A DNA stretch of 31,385 nt, from positions 1-31,385 of the forward strand of contig JAZSFF010000054.1 in assembly GCA_045532055.1 (NCBI GenBank). The letters are read 5' to 3'. The notes beneath the pieces are model-generated. The model saw only the letters and a program-made list of their open reading frames with translations. It had not been told where the DNA came from and did not search any database. Position 1 is the first letter of the stretch. The number at the start of each line of letters is the position of its first letter. The position numbers and the translations under genes are program-made. The stretch is from SIG440 sp045532055. Its GTDB lineage: Bacteria; Bacillota; Clostridia; Monoglobales; Monoglobaceae. Positions 23,511-31,121 of this stretch are shown piece after piece.

Positions 23511-25649
23511 TTATTTCTTTTTTGTTTTTGCAGGGATTTCTTCATATTTGCAACCTTCATTAAAGCAAACATATTTGATAGGTCCTCTGCCTCTGAAAGG
23601 TCTCTTTTTCATAAGCATTCCGCCACAATCCGGACACTTCATATTTGTCGGTTCGTCCCACGAAAGCAAACAATCTGTTCCCTTTTCACAAGTATAGTAC
23701 TTGGCACCTTTTTTGGACTTTTTGACCTGGACTTTGCCTCCGCACTTAGGGCATACCGCATTGATTTCCTCAACGATTGATTTTGTGTTTTTGCATTCAG
23801 GATATCCGGGACATGCAAGGAATTTGCCAAATCTGCCTTGTTTGTAAACCATCATCCGTCCGCATTTTTCACAAGGAACGTCAGAAACCTCGTCCTGAAC
23901 ATCAATTTTCCCTATTGTTTCCTCGGCATCCGAAAGAGTCTTTGCAAAAGGTGTGTAGAACTCGCCTATAACATCTTTCCAATTTTTATTTCCGTCCTCA
24001 ACGCTGTCAAGTTTTTCTTCCATGTTGGCAGTAAACTCAACGTCTACTATATTTGTAAAATGTTCTTCCATCAAAGTGGTAACAATCTTGCCGAGTTCGG
24101 TTGGATAAAGAGACTTGCCCTCACGGGCCACATATCCGCGACTGCTTGTTATTGTGGAAATTGTAGGGGCATAAGTACTGGGGCGTCCAATACCATCCTC
24201 TTCCATCTTTTTAACCAATGATGCCTCAGTATATCTGGCAGGGGGCTGGGTAAAATGTTGTTTGGGTTCAACTTCCTTCGCCAACAAACTCTGTCCCTCT
24301 TCAATCTGGGGGATTTTGCCCTCCTTTTCCTCAATGAAATCCTGACCTTCAACATAAACTGCCATGAATCCATCAAATTTCACATTGGCTCCGCTCGCTT
24401 TCAAAACAAAAGACTCTGTCTTGATATCTGCCTGTACTGTGTCAAGCACAGCATCAGCCATCTGACTGGCAAGAAATCTGTTCCATATCAGCTTATAGAG
24501 TTTGTACTGATCCGCCTTGAGAGAATCCTTTATTTTTTCAGGGTCAAAAGCCATAGACGTGGGTCTGATTGCTTCATGTGCATCCTGAGCATTTCTCTTT
24601 GACCGGTAGAATTTCGGCTTTTGTGGCACATATCCGGCTCCGTACTTCTCGCCTATATACTTTCTGCACTCACTTTGTGCGTCAACAGAGATACGCAAGG
24701 AATCCGTTCTCATATATGTGATAAGACCCACACTGCCGCTGCCCTTTATATCAATACCTTCATAAAGTTGCTGTGCTGTTGCCATGGTTCTTTTTGTGGT
24801 AAAATTCAATTTTCTCGCTGCCTCTTGTTGCATGGTACTTGTTGTAAATGGCGGCGCAGAATACCTCTTCTTCTCACTTCTAACTACTTTGTCAACAACA
24901 AAAGTTCCCTTTTTCAGTTCTTTAACTACCTCATTGGCTTTATCTTCACTTACCAATTTCATTTTTGCTTTATCTGTTTTGCCATGGAACTTTGCAATAA
25001 AGGGCTTTTTGCCCTTATCATCCGTAAGTTTGACATCTATAGTCCAGTATTCTTCCTCTTCAAAGGCATCTATCTCACGTTCACGGTCAACAATCAATTT
25101 TGTAGCCACAGACTGAACTCTGCCGGCACTCAATCCTCTTTTCACTTTTTTCCACAGCAACGGACTGAGCTGATAGCCAACAATTCTGTCAAGTACTCGT
25201 CTTGCTTGCTGTGCATCAACCAAATCCCCGTCTATTGCCCTGGGATTTTCTACAGCATCTTTTACCGCCGTCTTTGTTATTTCATTAAACGTAATGCGGC
25301 AATCCGACTGGGGGTCTATATCCAGAAGGTTTGCCAAATGCCAAGAAATCGCCTCACCCTCACGATCAGGGTCAGTTGCAAGAAAAACTTTAGCAGAATT
25401 TTTTGCGTCTTTTTTAAGTTTCGAAATAAGGTCGCCCTTACCACGAATCGTAATATACTTTGGTTCAAAATCATTGTCCAAATCAACGCCCAGTTGGCTT
25501 TTGGGGAGGTCTCTCAGATGTCCCATTGATGCCGTAACCTCAAATTTTGAACCCAAATATTTCTTTATAGTCTTAGCCTTTGCAGGTGACTCAACAATAA
25601 CAAGATTCTTTTTTTTGCTTTTTGTTGCGTTTTCAACTGTTTTTGCCAT
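23511..25649 (-). CDS. topA: DNA topoisomerase I
   Basis: A 712-residue type IA topoisomerase that relaxes negative supercoils. The Toprim domain (about 14-130) has IVESPAKAKTI and the metal-binding DPDREGEAI (93-101). The active-site tyrosine is Tyr312 in GLITYMRTDS. Three C-terminal four-cysteine zinc ribbons follow (CEKCGR...C, CPKCGG...C, CPDCGG...C), the last two lysine-rich. The start at 25649 (MAKTVENATK) has GGAGG 9 bases upstream; the in-frame extension further upstream runs into dprA and has no family similarity. dprA ends 17 bases upstream. Confidence 0.98.
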   Translation of the reverse strand: MAKTVENATKSKKKNLVIVESPAKAKTIKKYLGSKFEVTASMGHLRDLPKSQLGVDLDNDFEPKYITIRGKGDLISKLKKDAKNSAKVFLATDPDREGEAISWHLANLLDIDPQSDCRITFNEITKTAVKDAVENPRAIDGDLVDAQQARRVLDRIVGYQLSPLLWKKVKRGLSAGRVQSVATKLIVDREREIDAFEEEEYWTIDVKLTDDKGKKPFIAKFHGKTDKAKMKLVSEDKANEVVKELKKGTFVVDKVVRSEKKRYSAPPFTTSTMQQEAARKLNFTTKRTMATAQQLYEGIDIKGSGSVGLITYMRTDSLRISVDAQSECRKYIGEKYGAGYVPQKPKFYRSKRNAQDAHEAIRPTSMAFDPEKIKDSLKADQYKLYKLIWNRFLASQMADAVLDTVQADIKTESFVLKASGANVKFDGFMAVYVEGQDFIEEKEGKIPQIEEGQSLLAKEVEPKQHFTQPPARYTEASLVKKMEEDGIGRPSTYAPTISTITSSRGYVAREGKSLYPTELGKIVTTLMEEHFTNIVDVEFTANMEEKLDSVEDGNKNWKDVIGEFYTPFAKTLSDAEETIGKIDVQDEVSDVPCEKCGRMMVYKQGRFGKFLACPGYPECKNTKSIVEEINAVCPKCGGKVQVKKSKKGAKYYTCEKGTDCLLSWDEPTNMKCPDCGGMLMKKRPFRGRGPIKYVCFNEGCKYEEIPAKTKKK

Positions 25650-25666
25650 CTGTAAGCCTCCGTTTT

Positions 25667-26782
25667 TTAATTTAGTATGTATCGGTTTCCGCTCTCCTGC
25701 CTCAAAATACCTCTTATGCATAATATGGTGAGTTTGCTTGCCAATACATTGGGAGCAAAACCACAAATTTCAGCCAAATCCTCAATGCAGGCAATACCGC
25801 CCTTCATTTCAATGGCTTTCACTATTTTCTCGTCATCAGGAGAGAGTCCGTTGATTTTGATTTTTTCTTCATTTTGGGTAGGTTTGGTCTTAAAAAACTC
25901 CGGTCTGGTATCCTTATAATACTCAACAGGCACATCAACACTGTCTACAATCATGGCACCTTCACTTATAAGCCAATTTGGAAGTGCCGACTGCTTTGCC
26001 AATGGATTGCCCGGCACTGCAAAAATGTCTCTGTTATTATCCAATGCAAGGCGTGCCGTTATTGAAGTTCCGCTTTTCCTTTCGCCCTCAACAATAACTG
26101 TACCCTGTGACAATCCCACCACAATCCGATTTCGTTGCTGATAAAAATACCTTTTTACGTCTGTCCCTGGTGGCCTTTCAGAAAGAACCATTCCATTCTT
26201 CAGTATTTCATAATACAAGTTGCTGTTTGCTTTGGGATAAATTGCATCCACACTTCCCGCCAGCACAGCAATTGTTTTTCCTCCTGCCTCCAAGGCGCCT
26301 TTGTGTGCTTCGCCGTCAATTCCATCTGCCATACCGCTTACCACAATGATTCCTTCTTTGGCCAGACTTCTTCCAATCCGTCTCGCCACTTCCCTGCCCC
26401 TATCTGTAGGAGTACGGGAGCCCACAACAGAAACCATTAGTCTATTATTTAAATTTATTCTTTCACCTTTTGCAAATAAAATTCGCGGCGGTGTATTTGT
26501 ATGCTTTAGATATTCAGGATATTCTTCAGAATCCTGTGTTATTATCCTTATCCCGTTTTTATTGCAGTAATTAAGTATATCCTTTGCTTCACGAAAATAT
26601 GTCGAATCTGAAATCTTGTCTGCAAACTCTTCTTCAAGCCCAGCTTTATGCAATTTGTATCTGTCCAATTCCCCTGATGAAAACGTATTTTTGCCACCCT
26701 CAAAAAGAGAAACCATCTTTTCAGCCTTTTCAGGCTCAAAATTACAAATACTGTGCAACCACAGCTCATACAAATCTTCCAT
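25667..26782 (-). CDS. dprA: DNA processing protein DprA (Smf)
   Basis: A 371-residue protein that loads RecA onto incoming single-stranded DNA during transformation; it is widespread also in bacteria not known to be competent. A short SAM-like N-terminal region is followed by the Rossmann-like core with VSVVGSRTPTDRGREVARRIG (from about 117), VSGMADGIDGEAHKGAL and VGLSQGTVIVEG, and a C-terminal winged-helix domain (about 305-370). The start at 26782 has GAGGG 5 bases upstream; an in-frame TTG 12 codons earlier is possible but has no good ribosome binding site. topA follows at 17 bases. Confidence 0.95.
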   Translation of the reverse strand: MEDLYELWLHSICNFEPEKAEKMVSLFEGGKNTFSSGELDRYKLHKAGLEEEFADKISDSTYFREAKDILNYCNKNGIRIITQDSEEYPEYLKHTNTPPRILFAKGERINLNNRLMVSVVGSRTPTDRGREVARRIGRSLAKEGIIVVSGMADGIDGEAHKGALEAGGKTIAVLAGSVDAIYPKANSNLYYEILKNGMVLSERPPGTDVKRYFYQQRNRIVVGLSQGTVIVEGERKSGTSITARLALDNNRDIFAVPGNPLAKQSALPNWLISEGAMIVDSVDVPVEYYKDTRPEFFKTKPTQNEEKIKINGLSPDDEKIVKAIEMKGGIACIEDLAEICGFAPNVLASKLTILCIRGILRQESGNRYILN

Positions 26783-26823
26783 AAATTCCCTCAAATACCC
26801 TCTGACAAGGGTTCTCAAACCTT

Positions 26824-27618
26824 TTAGTATTCCCTATTGCAATTTTTTATCCAGTGCAGAGCTATACCTGCAGCAACAGCAGCGTTTAGAGATTCAGCCA
26901 ACCCGTCCATAGTTATTTTTACGCGTATATCCGAAATTCCAAGCGCCTCATCGCTTACTCCATGTGCCTCGTTTCCGATTATTACCGCACAGCGTTCCGG
27001 AACCCTGAGCTGTTCCAACGATATTTCACCCTCAGGAGTTGTTGAAATGAGGGTAAATCCGTTTTTCTTGAGTTCCTCAAGGTCTCCGATTTCACAACCC
27101 GATCTAAATCTCATGCGAAAAACTGACCCCATGGTAGACCTCACCGTCTTAGGGCTATAGATATCCGCACAACCTTTCATAAGGTATATCCCGTCAAAGC
27201 CAAAAGCCTCTGCCGTCCTTATCACCGTGCCAAGATTTCCCGGTTCAGAAACACCATCCAGAACAACAACACTCTGCATCCCGCCAACAGGCTTAAACTC
27301 TTGGCCAGACATATTAACTACTGTCAGTATGCCTTGCGGCGTCTCTGTATCCGAAATTTCGTCAAACACGTGGGTTGCAACAACAAATACCTTGCCACAA
27401 ACATGCTCCGCTTTTTTGACAACATCTGGTTCCTTTTCAATAAAATCTTCGCTCACAACAACACAATAGATGTCTTTAGCAGCATATTCAAACGCCTCAA
27501 GGGAAAGTTTTCTGCCCTCGGCAACAAACTTCCCCTGTTCCATACGATTGTTTTTCTTTTTCAAAGATTTTATAAACTTGACAGTCTTATTGTCTTTTCC
27601 GGTTATCCTGCAAATCAT
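26824..27618 (-). CDS. SPOUT-family RNA 2'-O-methyltransferase (TrmH/RlmB type)
   Basis: A 264-residue methyltransferase that uses S-adenosylmethionine to methylate a ribose 2'-OH in rRNA or tRNA. An N-terminal substrate-binding domain (about 10-95, L30e-like, with GKFVAEGRKLSLEA) precedes the knotted SPOUT core: motif 1 DGVSEPGNLGTVIRTAEAFG, motif 2 VIIGNEAHGVSDEAL and motif 3 ITMDGLAESLNAAVAAGIAL. The exact target nucleotide cannot be told; RlmB-like is more likely than TrmH because of the N-terminal domain. Its ATG directly follows the TAA of the membrane protein gene, so coupling is likely. Confidence 0.9.
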   Translation of the reverse strand: MICRITGKDNKTVKFIKSLKKKNNRMEQGKFVAEGRKLSLEAFEYAAKDIYCVVVSEDFIEKEPDVVKKAEHVCGKVFVVATHVFDEISDTETPQGILTVVNMSGQEFKPVGGMQSVVVLDGVSEPGNLGTVIRTAEAFGFDGIYLMKGCADIYSPKTVRSTMGSVFRMRFRSGCEIGDLEELKKNGFTLISTTPEGEISLEQLRVPERCAVIIGNEAHGVSDEALGISDIRVKITMDGLAESLNAAVAAGIALHWIKNCNREY

Positions 27619-28347
27619 TTATTCACCAAGCCCCCAGGAAACTTCTGCAATAATCTCTCTTATTTTCCTCAAAATAATAAGTGCTACAAAAATAGCCAAT
27701 GCCTGAACCGGTGCCAAAATAATATTGTTCACGATGTTCTGAGTTATTGAATCTACAAGCTGTTCGCTCATAACATCCCCTGTAACAAAAGGAACCAGCA
27801 TGACGTTGCAGACTACATTCACCGTCAGTTTTGACCACAAACATCTTAAATAGCTCGTCTTACGCATATAGATAAACCAACCATAAATTATACCACTTAT
27901 CGCGGCAACAAGCATAGCACTCAGATTAAAAGCTTCTCCCGTATGCATAACGAAAGATGTGGCATATTGCAAAATCCCAAACGCCCCACCAAGAACAGGT
28001 CCAAAGATTTTTGCAGCCATGGGCATGATAACCAAGCCAAAATTAAGGCTCATTCCCGACCCTAGTTTAAGGGGAGCCTCTGCAAGGATGGCATATATCA
28101 GAAGCAATGCACCTGCAGCAAAATAATTTCTTGGATTTGTCAGTTTGTTCAAAACAGTATGCTTTCTTACGAAAAGCATATATATCAGAAGACCTATAAG
28201 GATAGCACTAACTATGTATATATTCAAAATGCTAATCATACGAAGCAAAGGGTGTGAAGATAAAACTATAGGGCTAACAAAAGCTTCTATGTCTTCTATC
28301 ATTCTGTTTATCCCCGTAATAGGATTATAAATCTGTTCATTGTTCAT
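27619..28347 (-). CDS. ECF-transporter S-component-like membrane protein, possibly FolT-like
   Basis: A 242-residue membrane protein. After an extra N-terminal part of about 70 residues with a membrane helix (about 36-60), the rest has five to six helices in the pattern of ECF S components: LNFGLVIMPMAAKIFGPVLGGAFGILQYATSF, then FNLSAMLVAAISGIIYGWFIY, then a C-terminal NNIILAPVQALAIFVALIIL helix. The FGPVLGG...ISGIIYG layout resembles folate-type S components. No EcfA or EcfT genes are adjacent, which is common for S components sharing one energising module. Substrate assignment is uncertain. GGAG lies before the ATG. Confidence 0.6.
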   Translation of the reverse strand: MNNEQIYNPITGINRMIEDIEAFVSPIVLSSHPLLRMISILNIYIVSAILIGLLIYMLFVRKHTVLNKLTNPRNYFAAGALLLIYAILAEAPLKLGSGMSLNFGLVIMPMAAKIFGPVLGGAFGILQYATSFVMHTGEAFNLSAMLVAAISGIIYGWFIYMRKTSYLRCLWSKLTVNVVCNVMLVPFVTGDVMSEQLVDSITQNIVNNIILAPVQALAIFVALIILRKIREIIAEVSWGLGE

Positions 28348-28371
28348 GTAACTTTCTCCTGACTAAAATTT

Positions 28372-28389
28372 TTTCTTGATGTCAAGAAA
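28372..28389. promoter_or_regulatory. Perfect palindrome in the leader of the S-component gene
   Basis: TTTCTTGA-TG-TCAAGAAA is a perfect 8-bp inverted repeat with a 2-base centre, about 25 bases upstream of the start codon. The size and tight spacing fit a dimeric repressor site. I found no convincing promoter near it. Confidence 0.4.
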
Positions 28390-28416
28390 TGTTTACCAAA
28401 ATGGTTTTATTGGACG

Positions 28417-28448
28417 AAAAAGTTATATCGCAAATACGATATAACTTT
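28417..28448 (-). terminator. Intrinsic terminator of infC-rpmI-rplT
   Basis: A perfect 12-bp stem (28419-28430 with 28437-28448, AAAGTTATATCG/CGATATAACTTT) with a 6-base loop is continued on the - strand by T residues. It lies 13 bases after the rplT stop codon. Confidence 0.88.
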
Positions 28449-28460
28449 CCCAAACCAAAA

Positions 28461-28805
28461 TTATTTAACCTTTTCAACAAGCTGTGTGAAAGCTGCAGGA
28501 TCTGAAACTGCAATTTCAGCAAGCATCTTTCTGTTGATTTCGATACCATTGTTCTTGAGACCATTCATGAACTTGCTGTAGCTTATGCCGTTAGCACGAG
28601 CTGCTGCATTTATACGTGCAATCCAGAGCTGTCTGAAGTTTCTCTTCTTTTGCTTTCTGTCGCGATAAGCATATGTGAGAGACTTCATAACTGCCTGATT
28701 GGCTGTTTTGAAGAGTTTGCTCTTCGCTCCTCTGTAACCTTTAGCTAATTTTAATATTTTCTTACGTCTTTTTCTTGTGTGCATAGCACCTTTAACTCTT
28801 GCCAT
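28461..28805 (-). CDS. rplT: Large subunit ribosomal protein L20
   Basis: A 114-residue basic protein, normal length for bL20, essential for early 50S assembly. The opening MARVKGAMHTRKRRKKILKLAKGYRG and the RQLWIARINAAARANGISYSKF block are unmistakable. In Bacillus, L20 represses this operon by binding its leader. GGAG lies before the ATG. It is the last gene before the terminator at 28417-28448. Confidence 0.99.
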   Translation of the reverse strand: MARVKGAMHTRKRRKKILKLAKGYRGAKSKLFKTANQAVMKSLTYAYRDRKQKKRNFRQLWIARINAAARANGISYSKFMNGLKNNGIEINRKMLAEIAVSDPAAFTQLVEKVK

Positions 28806-28838
28806 GTCTAAAGACTCCTTTCCATTTTAATCAGAATT

Positions 28839-28876
28839 GCGATTTAAATCGCCAAATCAATTTTGTCCTTGCGGAC
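28839..28876 (-). promoter_or_regulatory. Two small hairpins between rpmI and rplT
   Basis: In the 91-base gap the - strand forms GTCC-GCAA-GGAC, a GNRA-type tetraloop (28865-28876), and a self-complementary GCGATTTAAATCGC (28839-28852). They lie just before the rplT ribosome binding site and may bind a ribosomal protein or protect the message. This is structural observation only. Confidence 0.35.
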
Positions 28877-28896
28877 ATACGAAACCTATCCCTATA

Positions 28897-29094
28897 TTAT
28901 TTGTAGGGCATCATGCTCTTGATTGTAGCAGCATTTGCCTTTGCAAGATAACCTGCTCTTCTGAGCTTTCTTTTTCTCTTTGTTGTCTTTTTGTTAAGAA
29001 TGTGACTTCTGAAAGCCTTACCTCTCTTAACCTTTCCGTTCTTTGTAACGCCGAAACGTTTTGCAGCGCCTTTGTGTGTCTTAATTTTAGGCAT
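28897..29094 (-). CDS. rpmI: Large subunit ribosomal protein L35
   Basis: A 65-residue highly basic protein, the usual bL35 length. It starts MPKIKTHKGAAKRFGVTKNG, and the HILNKKTTKRKRKLR stretch is conserved. AAGGAG lies before the ATG. The order infC-rpmI-rplT is nearly universal in bacteria. Confidence 0.99.
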   Translation of the reverse strand: MPKIKTHKGAAKRFGVTKNGKVKRGKAFRSHILNKKTTKRKRKLRRAGYLAKANAATIKSMMPYK

Positions 29095-29152
29095 CTTTTA
29101 TTCTCCTTCCATAATACATTTGAAAGCTTTTGTCCTGTAGGAACTCAAAGCT

Positions 29153-29668
29153 TTATGCTTTCTTGGGTGATACAAACATAGCCATGCTTCTTCCCTCAAG
29201 TTTGATATCCTTTTCAACAACGCCGTACTCTGCCATTTGCTCTTTAACCCTAAGCAGCAACTCTTTTCCGCTGGCACTGTGAGTTATCTCACGTCCGCGA
29301 AAACGCACAGAAACTTTAACCTTGTCGCCGGATTTTAAAAACTTAATTCCCTGATTAACTTTTGTATTGAAATCATGCTCGTCAATATTAGGGCTGAGAC
29401 GAACCTCTTTGATGTCAATTACCTTTTGGTTCTTTCTCTGTTCCTTTTCCCTTTTGGCAAGCTCAAATTTGTACTTTCCATAATCCATAATCCTGCACAC
29501 AGGCGGTTTTGCCTGAGGGGCAATCTTTACCAAATCAAGATTATGTTCGTCAGCCATCGCCAACGCTTCCTTGCTGGAAACCACACCAAGCTGAGCACCA
29601 TCAGGACCGATGAGACGTACTTCTTTGTCTTTGATTTCTTCGTTAATCATCAACTCTTGCTTAGCTAT
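29153..29668 (-). CDS. infC: Translation initiation factor IF-3, probable AUA start
   Basis: A 171-residue factor that keeps 30S subunits free and proofreads the start codon. The N-domain has LMINEEIKDKEVRLIGPDG and the linker KFELAKREKEQRKNQ; the C-domain has KEVRLSPNIDEHDFNTKV and VRFRGREITH. GGAGGTG (29676-29682) is exactly 7 bases before the codon ATA at 29666-29668, and from there the protein aligns in length with IF-3s that start at AUU (IxKxxxINEEI). The first in-frame ATG (29648-29650) is 25 bases from GGAGGTG, too far to use it. A rare start codon in infC is the known device by which IF-3 limits its own synthesis. If ATG is used instead, the protein is 165 residues. Confidence 0.93.
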   Translation of the reverse strand: MAKQELMINEEIKDKEVRLIGPDGAQLGVVSSKEALAMADEHNLDLVKIAPQAKPPVCRIMDYGKYKFELAKREKEQRKNQKVIDIKEVRLSPNIDEHDFNTKVNQGIKFLKSGDKVKVSVRFRGREITHSASGKELLLRVKEQMAEYGVVEKDIKLEGRSMAMFVSPKKA

Positions 29669-29682
29669 ACCTAAACACCTCC

Positions 29683-29806
29683 AAAAATTTTTGCACTTAT
29701 TTTCAAAAAACAAAAAGTGCGGAAAGCATAAAACTCCGCACTCAAAAAACAAACTCAAAACCCTGTTGCCATAAGCTAAGGGGAGAAGCGGACCTTCTGC
29801 TTTACT
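29683..29806 (-). promoter_or_regulatory. L20-type leader of the infC operon
   Basis: The mRNA leader of about 120 bases holds a small AGAAG/CTTCT hairpin and a promoter-distal intrinsic terminator (29716-29742). The low-GC Gram-positive infC-rpmI-rplT operon is known to be controlled by L20 binding to such a leader and favouring termination. The assignment rests on gene order, length and the terminator; I have not matched the L20 binding core base by base. Confidence 0.6.
29706..29742 (-). terminator. Attenuator terminator in the infC leader
   Basis: An 8-bp perfect stem AGTGCGGA/TCCGCACT (29716-29723 with 29735-29742) with an 11-base loop is followed on the - strand by TTTTGTTTTTTG. It sits about 35 bases before the infC ribosome binding site and after the promoter, so it must be read through for infC to be expressed. 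Confidence 0.85.
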
Positions 29807-29811
29807 GTGTA

Positions 29812-29840
29812 ATGTTATCACATTCTTTCAGGTTTGTCAA
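29812..29840 (-). promoter_or_regulatory. Sigma-A promoter of infC-rpmI-rplT
   Basis: On the - strand, perfect TTGACA (29835-29840) and TAACAT (29812-29817) are spaced by 17 bases. The start near 29805 gives the leader described above. Confidence 0.8.
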
Positions 29841-29878
29841 TAATTTTTTTGAAAATTTTAGAATTTATATTTTCCCTC

Positions 29879-29907
29879 TTGAACATTGGTCAAATATATG
29901 CTAAAAT
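29879..29907 (+). promoter_or_regulatory. Sigma-A promoter of the small membrane protein gene
   Basis: TTGAAC (29879-29884) and TAAAAT (29902-29907) are spaced by 17 bases, 40 bases before the ATG at 29948. It diverges from the infC promoter. Confidence 0.7.
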
Positions 29908-29947
29908 GCTTATGTTTATGTAAATCTTTTTAGAGAGGTTTTTCCCA

Positions 29948-30385
29948 ATGTATTTTCTCACAATATCTATTGTTGAAACGATAAAAATGTTCTGTATGTC
30001 AATACTTTGTTCTGTCCCGTTTTCCCTTATGATATATCGGGGCACGGTGGTCTTCTACGTATTTGTGTGCTTTGTTCTTAACCTTACCGCATTTATTCTG
30101 TTCATGTTTTTTTACTACAGAAACTGGTCATACAGATTCAAGAAAGCATATTCATTTTCTGAATATACAATTCCGGCAACGGTGTCATATTCAATTTATT
30201 TTATTGTTTCATCTATTCTTTATATAAATAAAGTAGGCGTAGTATACAGATGGCTTTTCCAACACACAAGATTTTTAGAACCTGTGCTTAATCCCGAATA
30301 TGGATTTATCTCATTTTTAATAGCCCAGGCCATAGTCCTTGCCGTACTGTTTATTGTACCTTATCGCAATACTCCCAAAAAATAG
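29948..30385 (+). CDS. Four-helix membrane protein of unknown function
   Basis: A 145-residue protein with four predicted membrane helices (about 4-27, 31-55, 78-95 and 117-138) and a short basic C-terminus. Two helix pairs flank a central loop containing YYRNWSYRFKKAYSF. I recognise no family. AGAGAGG lies about 9 bases before the ATG, and a good promoter is present, so the gene is probably real. It converges on trmB and the two reading frames overlap by 35 bases at their 3' ends, with no terminator between. Confidence 0.75.
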   Translation: MYFLTISIVETIKMFCMSILCSVPFSLMIYRGTVVFYVFVCFVLNLTAFILFMFFYYRNWSYRFKKAYSFSEYTIPATVSYSIYFIVSSILYINKVGVVYRWLFQHTRFLEPVLNPEYGFISFLIAQAIVLAVLFIVPYRNTPKK

Positions 30386-31010
30386 CCTCACATCTGTATA
30401 TCGGCTGTCCTTTTTCGGAAAATAATTTTTCATACTCGGTCATTACATTACCTTCAAAATTGCTGTTGTGCAAATCGAGGGTAATGTTTTTTAATTTAAG
30501 TCCAAAATCCGCAAAGGAGTTAAGGGAAAATTCAAAAAGCTGTCTGTTGTCTGTTTTGAAATGTACCTCCCCGTCCTTTGCAATAATGCTCTTGTATATT
30601 TCAAGAAACCGTTCATGGGTAAGTCTTCTTTTTTTGTACCCACTCTTTGGCCATGGGTCGCAGAAGTTTATGTAGATACAGTCAACTTTGGTTTTCGTTT
30701 CCATTTCTCCCAAAATTTCTGCATTTCCGGGGGCAAACCTGACATTTGCAAGTCCCAGTTCCCGGACTTTCTCCATTGCAAGAACAAGTACGTCAAGATT
30801 CTTCTCAAAAGCAATATAGTTTATGTCGGGATTTCTTCTTGCAGTCTCGCTTATAAAACCTCCCTTGCCACAGCCTATTTCAATATGCAAGGGCTTGTCC
30901 TCGCCAAAAACACTTTTTATATCATTTTTATATTCAAGAATATCCTTAATCATTATCTGTGAGCAATTCTCCAACCGCTCCTCACGATGTTTTTTCCTTC
31001 TCATTCTCAT
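30351..31010 (-). CDS. trmB: tRNA (guanine-N7-)-methyltransferase
   Basis: A 219-residue enzyme that forms m7G46 in the variable loop of tRNA with S-adenosylmethionine. The SAM-binding loop is EIGCGKGGFI (44-53), followed by AFEKN and the family signature INFCDPWPKSGYKKRRLTHERFL (from 114), and the C-terminal TEYEKLF block. The start at 31010 (MRMRRKKHRE) has GGAGGA about 9 bases upstream; the longer open frame before it runs through the promoter and leader. It has its own promoter at 31081-31109. Confidence 0.96.
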   Translation of the reverse strand: MRMRRKKHREERLENCSQIMIKDILEYKNDIKSVFGEDKPLHIEIGCGKGGFISETARRNPDINYIAFEKNLDVLVLAMEKVRELGLANVRFAPGNAEILGEMETKTKVDCIYINFCDPWPKSGYKKRRLTHERFLEIYKSIIAKDGEVHFKTDNRQLFEFSLNSFADFGLKLKNITLDLHNSNFEGNVMTEYEKLFSEKGQPIYRCEAIFWEYCDKVQ

Positions 31011-31044
31011 AAATAAAAATCCTCCGCAAAATTTGTGCCGTATA

Positions 31045-31074
31045 CCGGGGCAATGACACATTCCTTTGCCCCGG
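31045..31074 (-). promoter_or_regulatory. Hairpin at the 5' end of the trmB mRNA
   Basis: A perfect 9-bp GC-rich stem (31045-31053 with 31066-31074, CCGGGGCAA/TTGCCCCGG) has a 12-base loop and starts at about the predicted +1. No T run follows it, so it is not a simple terminator; a 5' stabilising or regulatory structure is more likely. Confidence 0.55.
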
Positions 31075-31080
31075 AGAGAT

Positions 31081-31109
31081 ATTTTAACAAACAACCGTCG
31101 AAAAGTCAA
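31081..31109 (-). promoter_or_regulatory. Sigma-A promoter of trmB
   Basis: On the - strand, TTGACT (31104-31109) and TAAAAT (31081-31086) are spaced by 17 bases, just after the stop codon of the upstream peptidoglycan-binding gene. Confidence 0.78.
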
Positions 31110-31121
31110 CATAATCTATTC

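Noticed and set aside
24621..25529. A 302-codon open frame on the + strand inside topA
   Set aside because: It is fully antisense to the conserved core of topA, has no ribosome binding site or promoter, and gives a cysteine/phenylalanine-rich sequence with no recognisable domain.
25650..25766. A longer N-terminus for topA
   Set aside because: It runs into the end of dprA and lacks family similarity; the ATG at 25649 has GGAGG at good spacing.
28348..28418. A tetrahydrofolate riboswitch before the possible FolT-like gene
   Set aside because: The space between the rplT terminator and the start codon is about 70 bases and shows none of the THF riboswitch core that I know.
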